Shown here: positions 8,579 through 17,720 of the stretch, piece after piece
Layout of the letters: each line of letters opens with the position of its first letter
How positions within the stretch are numbered: position 1 is the first letter of the stretch
Source of the DNA: Nitrospira sp.
Lineage (GTDB): Bacteria > Nitrospirota > Nitrospiria > Nitrospirales > Nitrospiraceae
Assembly (NCBI GenBank): GCA_036984305.1
Contig: BQWY01000001.1
Location: 186,001-250,000, forward strand
Length of the DNA: 64,000 bases
Direction: 5' to 3'
Position numbers and translations under genes: made by a program
The notes under the pieces: generated by a model
Told to the model about the DNA's origin: nothing
Databases searched by the model: none
The model's input: only the letters and a program-made list of their open reading frames with translations

Positions 8579-9760
8579 TCAGCCGAGATCGAACCCGCTA
8601 TCGAGGAAGCCCGACAGTCCCTCGCCGGTTGTACCGGCGGCCTGGTCCTCCTGCACGATGTGGTCGAACTCGGCCATGCCGTTGAGGCTGAGCGTGCTCA
8701 TGAGGTAGCGAGCGTTGCGGACGGCAGTCCAAGGCCAAGCCAGACCGAGGGTACACAACAGTAGCAGGAAGTTCCCCACGCGGAGCCTCAAGAGCGGCCA
8801 TCCCTCCATGGTGCAGGCAAACCGGGCGGGACCCAACAACGTGTGATTCCAGATGTAGCGCTGCCGCGCGGCTGAATACCAAAACCACGAGAGCCCCAAC
8901 GTGAACGGCAAAAGTACCATCGAGCAGGCGAACGTGGTGGCGAGATCCCAGGCCTGCCCGTTCCACGAGAATCGCTGATTTCCGATATACGAATGGTCGA
9001 CCAAATAGGCCTGTCGTTTCAGATCAAACACTGGATAGTAGGCGCCCAAGGTCACCGCCGTAAGGATCGCCCCCTTCAGAAACAGCTGTATGAACCCAGC
9101 CGCGTGACCTCGATACGAAAAACGGATCCCGCGCCACGAACTACGGCTGAATCGATAACGACGGGCGCCGGTAATCGCGACCGGCAGGAAGGTCAATACG
9201 AGAAGCGTCGATAGAATCTGCGTAAGCCAGAAAACCGGCAGTCTGCCGTCCACGAGGAGCGGCAGATTCGAGAGGATTACATATGGCAGGCCAAAGACGA
9301 GGGTCGCTTTGCTGGCCCCGTTGAGCAACTCACGGCCCGTGCCGTGATAGGCAAAGCGATCTCCCGCAAACTGCGTCTGGCTGTAACAGTACTTACGGAT
9401 GCGGACCTTGGCCCAGAAGGAGTAGAGGGACAGCGTGACAATCGTCAAACAGACGTTCACGACGTGAATCCCGAAGAGGGAACCTCCTGTACCGAAAAAG
9501 CGAGGTTTCTGGATCCGAGCGGTTGTACACGCCGAGGCCGCCTGCCGTGAAGTTGACGTTGGTTCGCAGTAGCTGGCGTGGGTCGCCTCCTCGGCTCGCT
9601 CGGGAAGCGCCACCACATGGAATCGGGTACCGCACGTCGCACAGGTGCTCTTCACGCCCGGGCGCAGGACGGAGCGTGCGCGTACACGGAATTGCCCGTG
9701 GCACTGTGCACAGGTCAGACGAACCGGTTCATCGAGTACGGTGTTGGCCATGCGTGTCAT
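8579..9760 (-). CDS. DUF898 (YjgN-like) multispanning membrane protein with N-terminal zinc ribbon
   Basis: 393 aa. The N-terminus has two CxxC pairs (CAQC about residue 17 and CATC about residue 39, an MJ0042-like zinc ribbon). The body is a DUF898 polytopic region, with two internally similar halves each carrying SFWAKVRIRKYCYSQT / WFWYSAARQRYIWNHT-type elements and several hydrophobic spans. The start at 9760 overlaps the stop of the upstream zinc-ribbon gene by 4 nt (ATGA), so they are co-translated. The C-terminus ends GLSGFLDSGFDLG, a motif that recurs as an orphan fragment at 12.05-12.13 kb. Function is unknown; DUF898 genes often sit beside M48 peptidases, as here. Confidence 0.85.
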   Translation of the reverse strand: MTRMANTVLDEPVRLTCAQCHGQFRVRARSVLRPGVKSTCATCGTRFHVVALPERAEEATHASYCEPTSTSRQAASACTTARIQKPRFFGTGGSLFGIHVVNVCLTIVTLSLYSFWAKVRIRKYCYSQTQFAGDRFAYHGTGRELLNGASKATLVFGLPYVILSNLPLLVDGRLPVFWLTQILSTLLVLTFLPVAITGARRYRFSRSSWRGIRFSYRGHAAGFIQLFLKGAILTAVTLGAYYPVFDLKRQAYLVDHSYIGNQRFSWNGQAWDLATTFACSMVLLPFTLGLSWFWYSAARQRYIWNHTLLGPARFACTMEGWPLLRLRVGNFLLLLCTLGLAWPWTAVRNARYLMSTLSLNGMAEFDHIVQEDQAAGTTGEGLSGFLDSGFDLG

Positions 9761-10755
9761 CGCTTCAGTTGCTGGACTTCGTCTATGGACGTAATCACGG
9801 GCATGTCGCTTTGAAACGAGTAGGTGAGCGTCTCCTGCACGTTGAACGCGATCCTCCGCCCATCCGCTAGTCGTTCCTCGGTTGCCTCAATCATGCCGGT
9901 GGCCGTTCGTCCATCGGGAGCCAGTTGGAACTCGGTGTGGTGCCTGACCCGGTTCACGTCTTGCGCCATCAGGATGCGTGCAAGGGTCTCGCGTCGATAG
10001 TGCTCTCGATTACGATAGGTCCGCACATCGCGCCCATCCGAGCGCTCCACGATGAATCGGAACTGGGCGTTGGGGGCGACGTGACGCATCATGGCGTCCA
10101 CGTCTCGATTGTTGGTGGCTTCATCCAGATCTGCCATAACGGCTTCGAGGCGTTGGAGCAACTCATAATCACCCGGGAACTGTACCCACAGCGGTCTGAT
10201 CTCTTCTTCGCCCAATTGGTACTGTGCCTCGCGAACGCGCCAGTCGCTCCGGTTGCTGACGAGAGCGAGGGCGATACGGCCGGAGGTGCGCGAGCCACTC
10301 ACCGCGAGATCCACGTAGGCGGCGCCCTCGCGTCCGCGGCTTTGCAGCTGTACCGTGGGAAACCATCCGAATGTCAGAGGGTGGCCGACTTCTTCGGCGA
10401 CGACAGGATGCTGGGCGACGAATGCCTCAGCGATCTTGTACGGCGCCAGTTGCTTGACCCCATAGCTGGCCCCGTAGAGCGCCATGCAGAGCAGCAGGTA
10501 GGCCAACGCACACAGCACGACGATTGCGACCCGCGCTGACTGGGGCACGGGCTTGGGGAGAGTGTGCAGGTTCGAATCTGAGTTCGTGCTCGGATGGAAG
10601 GAAGACGCGGGTCGAGGGACGAACACAAGATTGACGCGGCATTGCGTACACGCTGTAACGGGTAAGTCGCCATCCGGGATGTCCGGCGGCGTCTCCTGAA
10701 CGCCCCCACAGCTTGGGCATACAAGGGTTGACGCGGCTGTCAGTGTCGTTGGCAT
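9757..10755 (-). CDS. Membrane-anchored zinc-ribbon protein of unknown function
   Basis: 332 aa from the ATG at 10755; an upstream ATG at 10824 would add 23 residues but has no Shine-Dalgarno. Residues about 10-40 hold CPSC...CTQC, a zinc ribbon like that of the neighbouring DUF898 protein. One transmembrane helix follows (VAIVVLCALAYLLLCMALYGA, about residues 75-97). The C-terminal 220 residues look extracytoplasmic; the last 120 or so (EAVMADLDEATNNRDVDAMMRHVAPNAQFRFIV...) resemble an NTF2/SnoaL-like fold. No catalytic motif is visible. The stop overlaps the next start (ATGA), and the M48 protease lies 118 nt upstream. Confidence 0.7.
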   Translation of the reverse strand: MPTTLTAASTLVCPSCGGVQETPPDIPDGDLPVTACTQCRVNLVFVPRPASSFHPSTNSDSNLHTLPKPVPQSARVAIVVLCALAYLLLCMALYGASYGVKQLAPYKIAEAFVAQHPVVAEEVGHPLTFGWFPTVQLQSRGREGAAYVDLAVSGSRTSGRIALALVSNRSDWRVREAQYQLGEEEIRPLWVQFPGDYELLQRLEAVMADLDEATNNRDVDAMMRHVAPNAQFRFIVERSDGRDVRTYRNREHYRRETLARILMAQDVNRVRHHTEFQLAPDGRTATGMIEATEERLADGRRIAFNVQETLTYSFQSDMPVITSIDEVQQLKR

Positions 10756-10873
10756 ACCTGATTCAAAGATAGCTGATCGTCGCGGGAGCGCAAGGCGACC
10801 GTGGCCTACACCGGAGCATGACAAGAGGCCGCGCGCTCGTCGGAACGATTGTGATCGCGGGATGGCTGGAGGC

Positions 10874-12043
10874 TTAGGATCGGATATCAGAGGAGGGGTT
10901 GGGCTCGACGCCGGACGATTCGACCGCCTGCTGTTTTCTGACCCTGCAGATGCTTCGGATCAATTTCCAATCCAGCCCCGGGAGCAGCGGGTTCCCCTGT
11001 CCCAAAGCGGTGCCACCTAATTCCGTCAGGCGGTGGATGCGATCCCGATGGGTGGGATGTGTGGAGACATAGCGGAAGATCCCCTCGTCGGGGTGGCTGT
11101 CTTGGCTCATGAGTTGGAAGAACTCAACCATGCCTTGAGGGTCGATCCTGGCGGCTCGCAGCATGGCTATCCCGTCCGCATCAGCCTCGGCCTCGTGGGA
11201 GCGGCTGTACTGCAGCGTGCCGAGTGTGCGTGCGCCATCGAGGGCGAGGGTAGCAGCGCCCGTGAAGTCGCCCGAGACAGCCGCGAGGAGCAAACTCGTC
11301 GATGTCTGTTCCAGAATCGCCCGCGTCGTGTGGCGCTTGTAGATATGCCCAAGTTCGTGTGCCAGGACCCCAGCGAGCTGCTCCGGCGATTCCGTCTTTT
11401 CGAGCAGCCCCCGAAAGACCACGACATCTCCGCCTGGGGCGGCAAATGCATTGACCATCGGGTCGTCGACAATATGAACCCGAATAGTGGAATAGGGGCT
11501 GTCCGAGACCGTGGTCGTGAGCCGTGCCAGAAGTGACTGGATGGCCTGGCTCCGATACGGGTCGGTGCAGCGGTCGTCTTCGGGGGCCAGATGCGCCACG
11601 ACCCGTTCACCCAGATGTTGTTCCCAAGCGATGGGGACGTGCGGCGTCAAGAGCGACGCCAAGCCGGGAATGCCCCAACGATACAGCACGCCTGCGGCTA
11701 GGACGGTGACGAGTGCCGCCATGACGGTGAACGTGACGCGCAGGCCGCGCGTGGCCGGATCATGAATGGTGGGTACAAGGGCAGGGGCCTTGGCACGCAA
11801 TGCGGAGAGAAAGCGCTGATCGGAGATTACCAAGGCGGCCGCCGGGTCTGCGCGGTGCTCCAGCCGAATGTGTTCACCGTCGTACGCGCCCTGTGTCCGC
11901 TGTATCCTGTCGTAGGCCCAGTGGACGGAAGTGCCGTTTCCGCGCGCGATCGTGAGTCCGTCGGCGGTCAATGCGACGGTGACGCGATGGTTGGCAGCAC
12001 TCTGTCCATCGAGATAGCGCCCAGTCCAGGTCGGTGCCGGCAT
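10874..12043 (-). CDS. M48-family membrane metalloprotease
   Basis: 389 aa. A short N-terminal soluble domain (about 1-95) precedes one TM helix (VTFVMAALVTVLAAGVLYRWGI). The peptidase domain carries the HExxH zinc site (AHELGHIYKRH) and the third ligand Glu in SRSHEAEADADGIAML. It ends with a substrate-binding-like STHPTHRDRI segment seen in BepA/LoiP-type proteins. Family role: proteolytic quality control of envelope proteins. It heads a three-gene group with a zinc-ribbon protein and a DUF898 protein. Its ATG lies 3 nt after the stop of a DUF898 C-terminal remnant on the same strand. Confidence 0.9.
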   Translation of the reverse strand: MPAPTWTGRYLDGQSAANHRVTVALTADGLTIARGNGTSVHWAYDRIQRTQGAYDGEHIRLEHRADPAAALVISDQRFLSALRAKAPALVPTIHDPATRGLRVTFTVMAALVTVLAAGVLYRWGIPGLASLLTPHVPIAWEQHLGERVVAHLAPEDDRCTDPYRSQAIQSLLARLTTTVSDSPYSTIRVHIVDDPMVNAFAAPGGDVVVFRGLLEKTESPEQLAGVLAHELGHIYKRHTTRAILEQTSTSLLLAAVSGDFTGAATLALDGARTLGTLQYSRSHEAEADADGIAMLRAARIDPQGMVEFFQLMSQDSHPDEGIFRYVSTHPTHRDRIHRLTELGGTALGQGNPLLPGLDWKLIRSICRVRKQQAVESSGVEPNPSSDIRS

Positions 12044-12046
12044 TGA

Positions 12047-12127
12047 TTAGTCCAATTCGAGCCCGGTGTCGAGGAAGTTAGACAGGCCTGGGCTCTGCAT
12101 TGATGGTCGCGCTGCTTGTGGTAAGTC
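12047..12127 (-). pseudogene. C-terminal scar of a second DUF898 gene
   Basis: Reading minus-strand codons down to the TAA at 12047-12049 gives a short peptide ending QSPGLSNFLDTGLELD. It matches the C-terminus of the intact DUF898 protein 3 kb away (GLSGFLDSGFDLG), with QAA also conserved upstream of it. An in-frame TAG at 12128-12130 closes the fragment, so nothing else of the protein remains. The stop is 3 nt before the M48 start, exactly where an intact DUF898 gene would sit in a DUF898-M48 operon. I infer deletion or recombination of a former upstream copy. The match is short but the motif is distinctive. Confidence 0.55.
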
Positions 12128-12220
12128 CTATTCCTTTTGAAAAGGATAGCCGAATGGCGTCGAAGCGCAACTGAGGCGGGCTTGTGACGAGGCTTGCATT
12201 CAATAACGCTTGGAAAAGAG

Positions 12221-13876
12221 CTATTTGGGGGGAACGTTCGTGACGGTGACAGGCGCGTACGTCAATACCGGTCCGTCCGGGGACTGCGTCGTAAGCGTAT
12301 GCCTCAGCCACTCAGCATCGTTTCGCAGTGGAAAGTCGGCACGGTAGTGGGCGCCGCGACTCTCCTCTCGGGCGAGCGCGCCGACGACGATGGTTTCCGC
12401 GATATCGGCGAGAGAACTGAGTTCGAGAGCCTGGCTCAGGTCGGTGTTGAAGGTCTTCCCGTGGTCATGGAGGGTGACCTGTCCCACACGTATACGGATT
12501 TGCCGCAATTCCTCCAGGGCTGTCGACATGGATTCGCGCGTGCGAAAGATCCCGAGGTTTGTACTCATGAGACGGCCGAGTTCGTCGCGTAATTGCCACG
12601 CTCGCAACGACCCTCTGTTTTCCATGAGGCGGGCCACCCGGCGCGTCTCAGCGGCGAGGGAGTTCTCTGGCGGGGTTTTCGGCCCGAGGCCCCTGACATA
12701 TTCTCCTGCTCGGACGCCCGTCCGGCGCCCGAAGACAATCGTTTCCAGGAGGGAATTCCCGCCGAGTCGGTTGGCCCCATGGATGCTGACGCATGCGCAT
12801 TCGCCCGCCGCAAAGAGTCCGGCGACCGGAGTTTCGCCCCAGGCGTTCGTGCGCACGCCGCCCATTTGATAGTGCGCCCCCGGCTGCACGGGCACGGGAC
12901 TTTCGATTGGATCGATGCCGGCAAACTCCAGGGAGAGCTGGCGAATTTGCGGCAGACGCTCCAAGATACGCTCGCGACCGAGATGGCGCAGATCCAGCAA
13001 AATGCACCCGTCAACGCCGCGTCCTTCCAAAATCTCCCGTCCGATGGCGAGCGAGACGGTCGATCGAGTGGCCAACTCCATTTGTTCCGGCGCATAGCGC
13101 GACATGAATCGGTCGCCGAGCGTATTGATGAGGTAGCCGCCTTCTCCACGTGCGCCTTCGGTGATGAGGATCCCGGTATTCTTCAACGTGGTGGGGTGAA
13201 ACTGGACGAATTCCATGTCCATGAGAGGCGCCCCAGCCCGATAGGCGAGAGCCATCCCGTCGCCTGTGTTGATGACTGCATTCGTACTCGTATAAAAGAG
13301 ACGGCCGCTGCCGCCCGTGGCGAGGATGACGGCTTTGGCTCCGATGGCGTGTAATCCTCCGTGGATCAGGTCCCACGCAACGACTCCGCGGCACGTACCC
13401 TCATGTACGATCAGCGATGTGACGTACCACTCTTCGTACACCTGGAGGTGTCGTCGGAGCAGTTGTTCGTACATGGTGTGGAGAATGGCGTGCCCGGTGC
13501 GGTCGGCGGCGTAACACGTGCGTGGAAAGCCTGCCCCGCCGAACGGGCGCTGTGCGATGCGCCCGTCTTCCGTACGGCTGAAAATGACCCCCATCCGTTC
13601 CAACTCCAGAATATCCCCCGGGGCTTCCCGGCACATGGTCTCGATGGCGTCCTGATCTCCCAAAAAAACCCCGCCCTTGGTGGTATCGTAGGCATGGGCC
13701 TGCCACGAGTCGTCCGGCCCGAGCGCAGCGTTGATCCCCCCCTGTGCCGCCACCGAATGGCTTCGCACCGGGTGGACCTTGGACACGAGTGCGACGTCCA
13801 AGTGGGGCGGGGCCGCCAGCGCGGCCCGCATGCCGGCCAAGCCGGCTCCGACGATGACAATGTCATGCATGTTCAT
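12221..13876 (-). CDS. Succinate dehydrogenase/fumarate reductase-type flavoprotein subunit
   Basis: 551 aa. An FAD-binding Rossmann motif opens the protein ([16 protein letters not shown]). The covalent-FAD segment is [15 protein letters not shown] (His near residue 40), and substrate-site elements follow: [29 protein letters not shown] and [26 protein letters not shown] and a C-terminal helical domain complete it. This is the SdhA/FrdA family, not NadB, because the [18 protein letters not shown] region is full. The enzyme oxidises succinate or reduces fumarate. No iron-sulphur or membrane-anchor subunit lies nearby, so partners must be encoded elsewhere. A second in-frame ATG at 13870 is an equally plausible start. 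Confidence 0.85.
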   Translation of the reverse strand: MNMHDIVIVGAGLAGMRAALAAPPHLDVALVSKVHPVRSHSVAAQGGINAALGPDDSWQAHAYDTTKGGVFLGDQDAIETMCREAPGDILELERMGVIFSRTEDGRIAQRPFGGAGFPRTCYAADRTGHAILHTMYEQLLRRHLQVYEEWYVTSLIVHEGTCRGVVAWDLIHGGLHAIGAKAVILATGGSGRLFYTSTNAVINTGDGMALAYRAGAPLMDMEFVQFHPTTLKNTGILITEGARGEGGYLINTLGDRFMSRYAPEQMELATRSTVSLAIGREILEGRGVDGCILLDLRHLGRERILERLPQIRQLSLEFAGIDPIESPVPVQPGAHYQMGGVRTNAWGETPVAGLFAAGECACVSIHGANRLGGNSLLETIVFGRRTGVRAGEYVRGLGPKTPPENSLAAETRRVARLMENRGSLRAWQLRDELGRLMSTNLGIFRTRESMSTALEELRQIRIRVGQVTLHDHGKTFNTDLSQALELSSLADIAETIVVGALAREESRGAHYRADFPLRNDAEWLRHTLTTQSPDGPVLTYAPVTVTNVPPK

Positions 13877-14167
13877 GGACAGACTCGCATTAGGCCAGTC
13901 AGGGATCGAAAATCGAGGCCATGGTATCGGGGGTCGACATTGGCCATGCGTGCTTCCTTATCGCCGATCCCTGTCTGCAAGGCAAGGCGGGGGCGGCATT
14001 CTCGATCTAGGCCTTCCACAGGCTATACTTGTCCATAAGGGAGAACGCCTGCCACATACGTCGTCACAAGGAGACCTGTTCGTGGTGTGCGCAGGGAGCC
14101 TTTTGCTCTTGTAGTCGACTGTGATAAATGAACGTGCGTAACCGCTAGCCAGTTCGAGGAGCTTTTC

Positions 14168-17071
14168 ATGTCACAGACGCGTCATTCAGGCCGCTCAGCT
14201 TCCATGTGGCTGGAACCGGCCGATCGATTCAGCCATCGGCACATCGGTCCCAGCGAGGCCGATACCCAAGAGATGTTAGCCACACTGGGTATGCGCTCGC
14301 TCCAAGAACTGACCGATGCGGCGATGCCGGCAAATATTAGGCTTGAACGTCCTTTATCCCTACCGGACGCCAAGAGCGAACACGACGTGTTGACGCACCT
14401 GCGGCACGTGGCGGACAAGAATCGCGTGGCGCGTTCCCTGCTTGGAATGGGCTATTCGGATTGCATCACCCCTTCGGTGATCCTCCGCAACATTCTCGAA
14501 AATCCTGGCTGGTACACACAGTACACACCCTATCAAGCCGAAATCGCCCAAGGGCGCCTCGAAGCCTTGGTCAACTATCAGACCATGGTGTCGGATCTCA
14601 CCGGCCTTCCGCTGGCGAACGCGTCGCTGCTCGACGAAGCGACCGCGGCTGCCGAGGCAATGGCCATGTGCGCGCGTATCAAGGGTGACGGTCGGCACGA
14701 ATTTTTTGTGTCTGACCAGTGTCACCCCCAGACCATTGCGGTGGTGAGGACTCGCGCGACTCCCTTGGGGATCACCGTCCATGTCGGCTCGATGCAGGAA
14801 TTGGATCGGCATCTCGATCAGATCTTCGGCGTATTGGTGCAGTATCCGTCCACCGATGGCTCCTTGCTCGACTTCACCGAAGTGGCCCGTTCCGTACACG
14901 AGCATGAGGGTCTCGTGGTGGTGGCGACGGACTTGCTCGCCCTGACGGTGCTCAAGTCCCCTGCCGAGCTTGGTGCGGATATAGCGCTCGGATCCAGCCA
15001 GCGGTTCGGGGTCCCGATGGGGTTCGGAGGGCCGCACGCCGCATTCATGGCCACACGGGACGACTATCGTCGGCAGTTGCCGGGCCGGATCGTCGGCGTC
15101 TCCAAGGACGTCTCGGGAAGGCCCGCGTATCGCTTGGCGCTGCAAACCCGTGAGCAACATATACGCCGCGAAAAGGCGACCAGCAATATTTGCACGGCCC
15201 AGGTGCTGTTGGCCGTCATGGCGGGAATGTACGCGGTCTATCACGGTCCGGAAGGACTTCGACAGATCGCCGAGCGCGTGCATGGTTTCGCGAGTGTGTT
15301 GGCCCACGGGCTTCGTCGCTTGGGGCTGACTATTCAGTCAGAGTGGTTTTTCGACACGGTTGCAGTTCGCTGCGGCGTGGAGTTGGCCGACGGCATTCTG
15401 TATCGGGCGCTGGGCCGAGCCATCAACCTTCGTCGTCTGGATGCGGACACGATCTGCATTGCCCTCGACGAACTCAGTTCGCTCCTTGAAGTGCAAAGTC
15501 TCTTGGCCGTCGTTTCCGGCAAGGAGGTGTCCGCTAGCGTGATGGACGAATTGGTCGCCGGCGTGGATCGACGCATCCCCGGTCCGTTCGCAAGGACGAC
15601 TCCTTATCTGACGCATGAAGTCTTCCATCGATACCATGCGGAACACGAGATGCTGCGGTACATGCATCGTCTGCAATCCAAGGACCTGTCGTTGACGACG
15701 TCGATGATTCCCCTCGGATCGTGCACGATGAAGCTGAATGCGACGACGGAGATGTTCCCGGTCACCTGGCCCGAATTTTCCCGCATGCACCCTTTTGCGC
15801 CGGTAGACCAGACGGAGGGATATCGGGAACTCTGTCGGGACTTGGAAAGCTGGCTCGCCGAGATTACCGGATTCGAGGGCGTGTCACTCCAGCCGAACGC
15901 AGGATCCCAAGGCGAGTACGCCGGTCTCATGGTGATTCGAGCTTATCACGCACATCAGGGCGAAGGTCATCGATCGGTATGCCTCATCCCCGTGTCCGCA
16001 CACGGCACCAATCCCGCCAGCGCCGCCATGGTTGGAATGACGGTCGTGCCGGTGGCGTGCGACCCGCAGGGAAATGTCGATCTCAAAGACCTGGAAGACA
16101 AAGCCGTGCAACACCGAGACAAGTTGGCGGCGTTGATGATCACCTACCCCTCCACGCACGGCGTCTTCGAAACGGAAATTCGGCACATCTGTCAGATCGT
16201 CCACACGCATGGCGGGCAAGTCTACATGGACGGCGCCAACATGAATGCAATGGTTGGATTGAGTCGGCCCGGCGACATCGGTGCGGATGTGTGCCATTTG
16301 AATTTGCACAAGACGTTTTGCATTCCGCATGGCGGCGGCGGCCCCGGCATGGGTCCGATCGCGGTCGCAGGGCACTTGGTTCCATTCCTTCCGGGCCATC
16401 CGGTTGTGCCGGTTGGGGGCAAGGACGCGATGGGCGCGGTGTCGGCGGCGCCATTCGGAAGCCCGAGCATCCTACCCATTTCCTACTCGTACATTGCCAT
16501 GATGGGCGGACCGGGCTTGACGCGCGCCACGCAGGTCGCGATTCTCAATGCCAACTACATGGCCAAGCGATTGGAAAAGCATTACCGGGTGCTGTATGCC
16601 GGGGTGAAAGGCTGTGTGGCGCACGAATTCATCCTCGACGTGCGGCCGTTCAAGGAGTCTGCCGGCGTCGAAGCGATGGATGTGGCCAAACGGCTGATGG
16701 ATTACGGCTTCCACGCGCCGACAGTGTCGTTCCCCGTCGCCGGCACGCTCATGATCGAGCCGACAGAAAGCGAATCCAAAGCCGAACTGGACCGCTTCTG
16801 CGACGCTCTCATCGCGATCCGTGGCGAGATCCAGGATATTGCCGAGGGGCGCATGCCGAGGACGAACAATGTTTTGAAAAATGCGCCGCATACGGCCTCC
16901 GCGGTGACCGCGACTGAATGGACTCGCCCGTACACGCGTGAGCAGGCGGCCTTCCCGGCCCCCTGGCTGCGAGAACACAAGTTTTGGCCTTCGGTGGCCA
17001 GGATCGACGAAGCGTACGGTGACCGGAATTTAATGTGTACCTGTCCACCGATGGACGCGTACACTCCATGA
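14168..17071 (+). CDS. gcvP: Glycine dehydrogenase (decarboxylating), P-protein
   Basis: 967 aa, the full alpha/beta-fused P-protein length. GAGGAGC precedes the ATG. The N-terminal half begins [17 protein letters not shown]; the C-terminal half carries the PLP lysine in [18 protein letters not shown] and the [10 protein letters not shown] segment. The enzyme decarboxylates glycine and passes the aminomethyl group to GcvH lipoate. gcvT is encoded 18 kb away on the other strand and gcvH is not in the window, so the system is scattered. The 290-nt divergent region before it shows no obvious glycine riboswitch. Confidence 0.97.
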   Translation: MSQTRHSGRSASMWLEPADRFSHRHIGPSEADTQEMLATLGMRSLQELTDAAMPANIRLERPLSLPDAKSEHDVLTHLRHVADKNRVARSLLGMGYSDCITPSVILRNILENPGWYTQYTPYQAEIAQGRLEALVNYQTMVSDLTGLPLANASLLDEATAAAEAMAMCARIKGDGRHEFFVSDQCHPQTIAVVRTRATPLGITVHVGSMQELDRHLDQIFGVLVQYPSTDGSLLDFTEVARSVHEHEGLVVVATDLLALTVLKSPAELGADIALGSSQRFGVPMGFGGPHAAFMATRDDYRRQLPGRIVGVSKDVSGRPAYRLALQTREQHIRREKATSNICTAQVLLAVMAGMYAVYHGPEGLRQIAERVHGFASVLAHGLRRLGLTIQSEWFFDTVAVRCGVELADGILYRALGRAINLRRLDADTICIALDELSSLLEVQSLLAVVSGKEVSASVMDELVAGVDRRIPGPFARTTPYLTHEVFHRYHAEHEMLRYMHRLQSKDLSLTTSMIPLGSCTMKLNATTEMFPVTWPEFSRMHPFAPVDQTEGYRELCRDLESWLAEITGFEGVSLQPNAGSQGEYAGLMVIRAYHAHQGEGHRSVCLIPVSAHGTNPASAAMVGMTVVPVACDPQGNVDLKDLEDKAVQHRDKLAALMITYPSTHGVFETEIRHICQIVHTHGGQVYMDGANMNAMVGLSRPGDIGADVCHLNLHKTFCIPHGGGGPGMGPIAVAGHLVPFLPGHPVVPVGGKDAMGAVSAAPFGSPSILPISYSYIAMMGGPGLTRATQVAILNANYMAKRLEKHYRVLYAGVKGCVAHEFILDVRPFKESAGVEAMDVAKRLMDYGFHAPTVSFPVAGTLMIEPTESESKAELDRFCDALIAIRGEIQDIAEGRMPRTNNVLKNAPHTASAVTATEWTRPYTREQAAFPAPWLREHKFWPSVARIDEAYGDRNLMCTCPPMDAYTP

Positions 17072-17072
17072 T

Positions 17073-17618
17073 GTGACGTCATCCCTGACTCGTCCAGTGC
17101 GAGCGGCGTTGATCGGACTCTGGGTCTTCGCTGCTTCGATTTCCTGGGCGGTAGATGCATCCCGTGAACTGACTCCAGGACAACGCTACGACGGCGGCAC
17201 CGTCGTTCATGACAGCCGGCGCGGGGTCTCATTTCGCCTTCCTCCTGACTGGGCGGGGCACATCCCCCAGGGATCAGACGCTCTCCTTCTCAACGCATCG
17301 GGACAAGATGGGGTCGGAATCGTGGCAATACTCGATCAGATGACACCCGAACTGTTGGCCGAACGGTTGAGCGAACCGCAGGATTTTGGCGGGTCCGTCA
17401 TTCTGCAACTCTCCAGGCCGTTGGAGCAGGATGGCACGCGTTGGAAGGCCGCCTACCTGAGCGGCAATGTCGTGGGACGGGCACTGGCATTGCTCGGGCC
17501 GGATGAACAGGCGGTTGTGTATTTCTTCGCGGGGCCGCGGGCCGAAGGCCACGTCTATGACCAGTTGCTGGACAACTTGGCTCGCACCACGGAATTCGAA
17601 TCGGTCACCACGCTGTAA
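17073..17618 (+). CDS. Secreted protein of unknown function
   Basis: 181 aa from a GTG that begins 1 nt after the gcvP stop. Residues about 1-27 form a signal peptide (basic start, AALIGLWVFAASISWAVDA). The mature part (GVSFRLPPDWAGHIPQGSDALLLNASGQDGVGIVAI..., RWKAAYLSGNVVGRALALLGPDEQAVVYFFAGPRA) looks like a small beta-rich domain of the PsbP/DcrB-like type found in exported bacterial proteins, but I cannot assign a family. Tight spacing suggests transcription with gcvP, although a periplasmic product is unlikely to act in glycine cleavage. Confidence 0.65.
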   Translation: MTSSLTRPVRAALIGLWVFAASISWAVDASRELTPGQRYDGGTVVHDSRRGVSFRLPPDWAGHIPQGSDALLLNASGQDGVGIVAILDQMTPELLAERLSEPQDFGGSVILQLSRPLEQDGTRWKAAYLSGNVVGRALALLGPDEQAVVYFFAGPRAEGHVYDQLLDNLARTTEFESVTTL

Positions 17619-17720
17619 CCGTCCCCGTTACGAACCTTCCCCCTCCCGTTCAGGCGATCGTCGGCGTACAATGAATGTGGAGAAGGTCGTGCTCGCAGGC
17701 GCGTAGAACTGGAGGTGTGC

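Noticed and set aside
12132-12146. TCCTTTT-G-AAAAGGA palindrome
   Set aside because: A short, A/T-simple dyad with a one-base centre; too weak to call an operator or terminator without other evidence.
12078-12311. 77-codon minus-strand frame between sdhA-like and M48 genes
   Set aside because: It overlaps the end of the flavoprotein gene, and another frame there shows the DUF898 scar, which is the better explanation.
13877-14167. Possible glycine riboswitch before gcvP
   Set aside because: I could not find the conserved glycine-aptamer core segments or a paired tandem arrangement; the region is more likely a simple divergent promoter.
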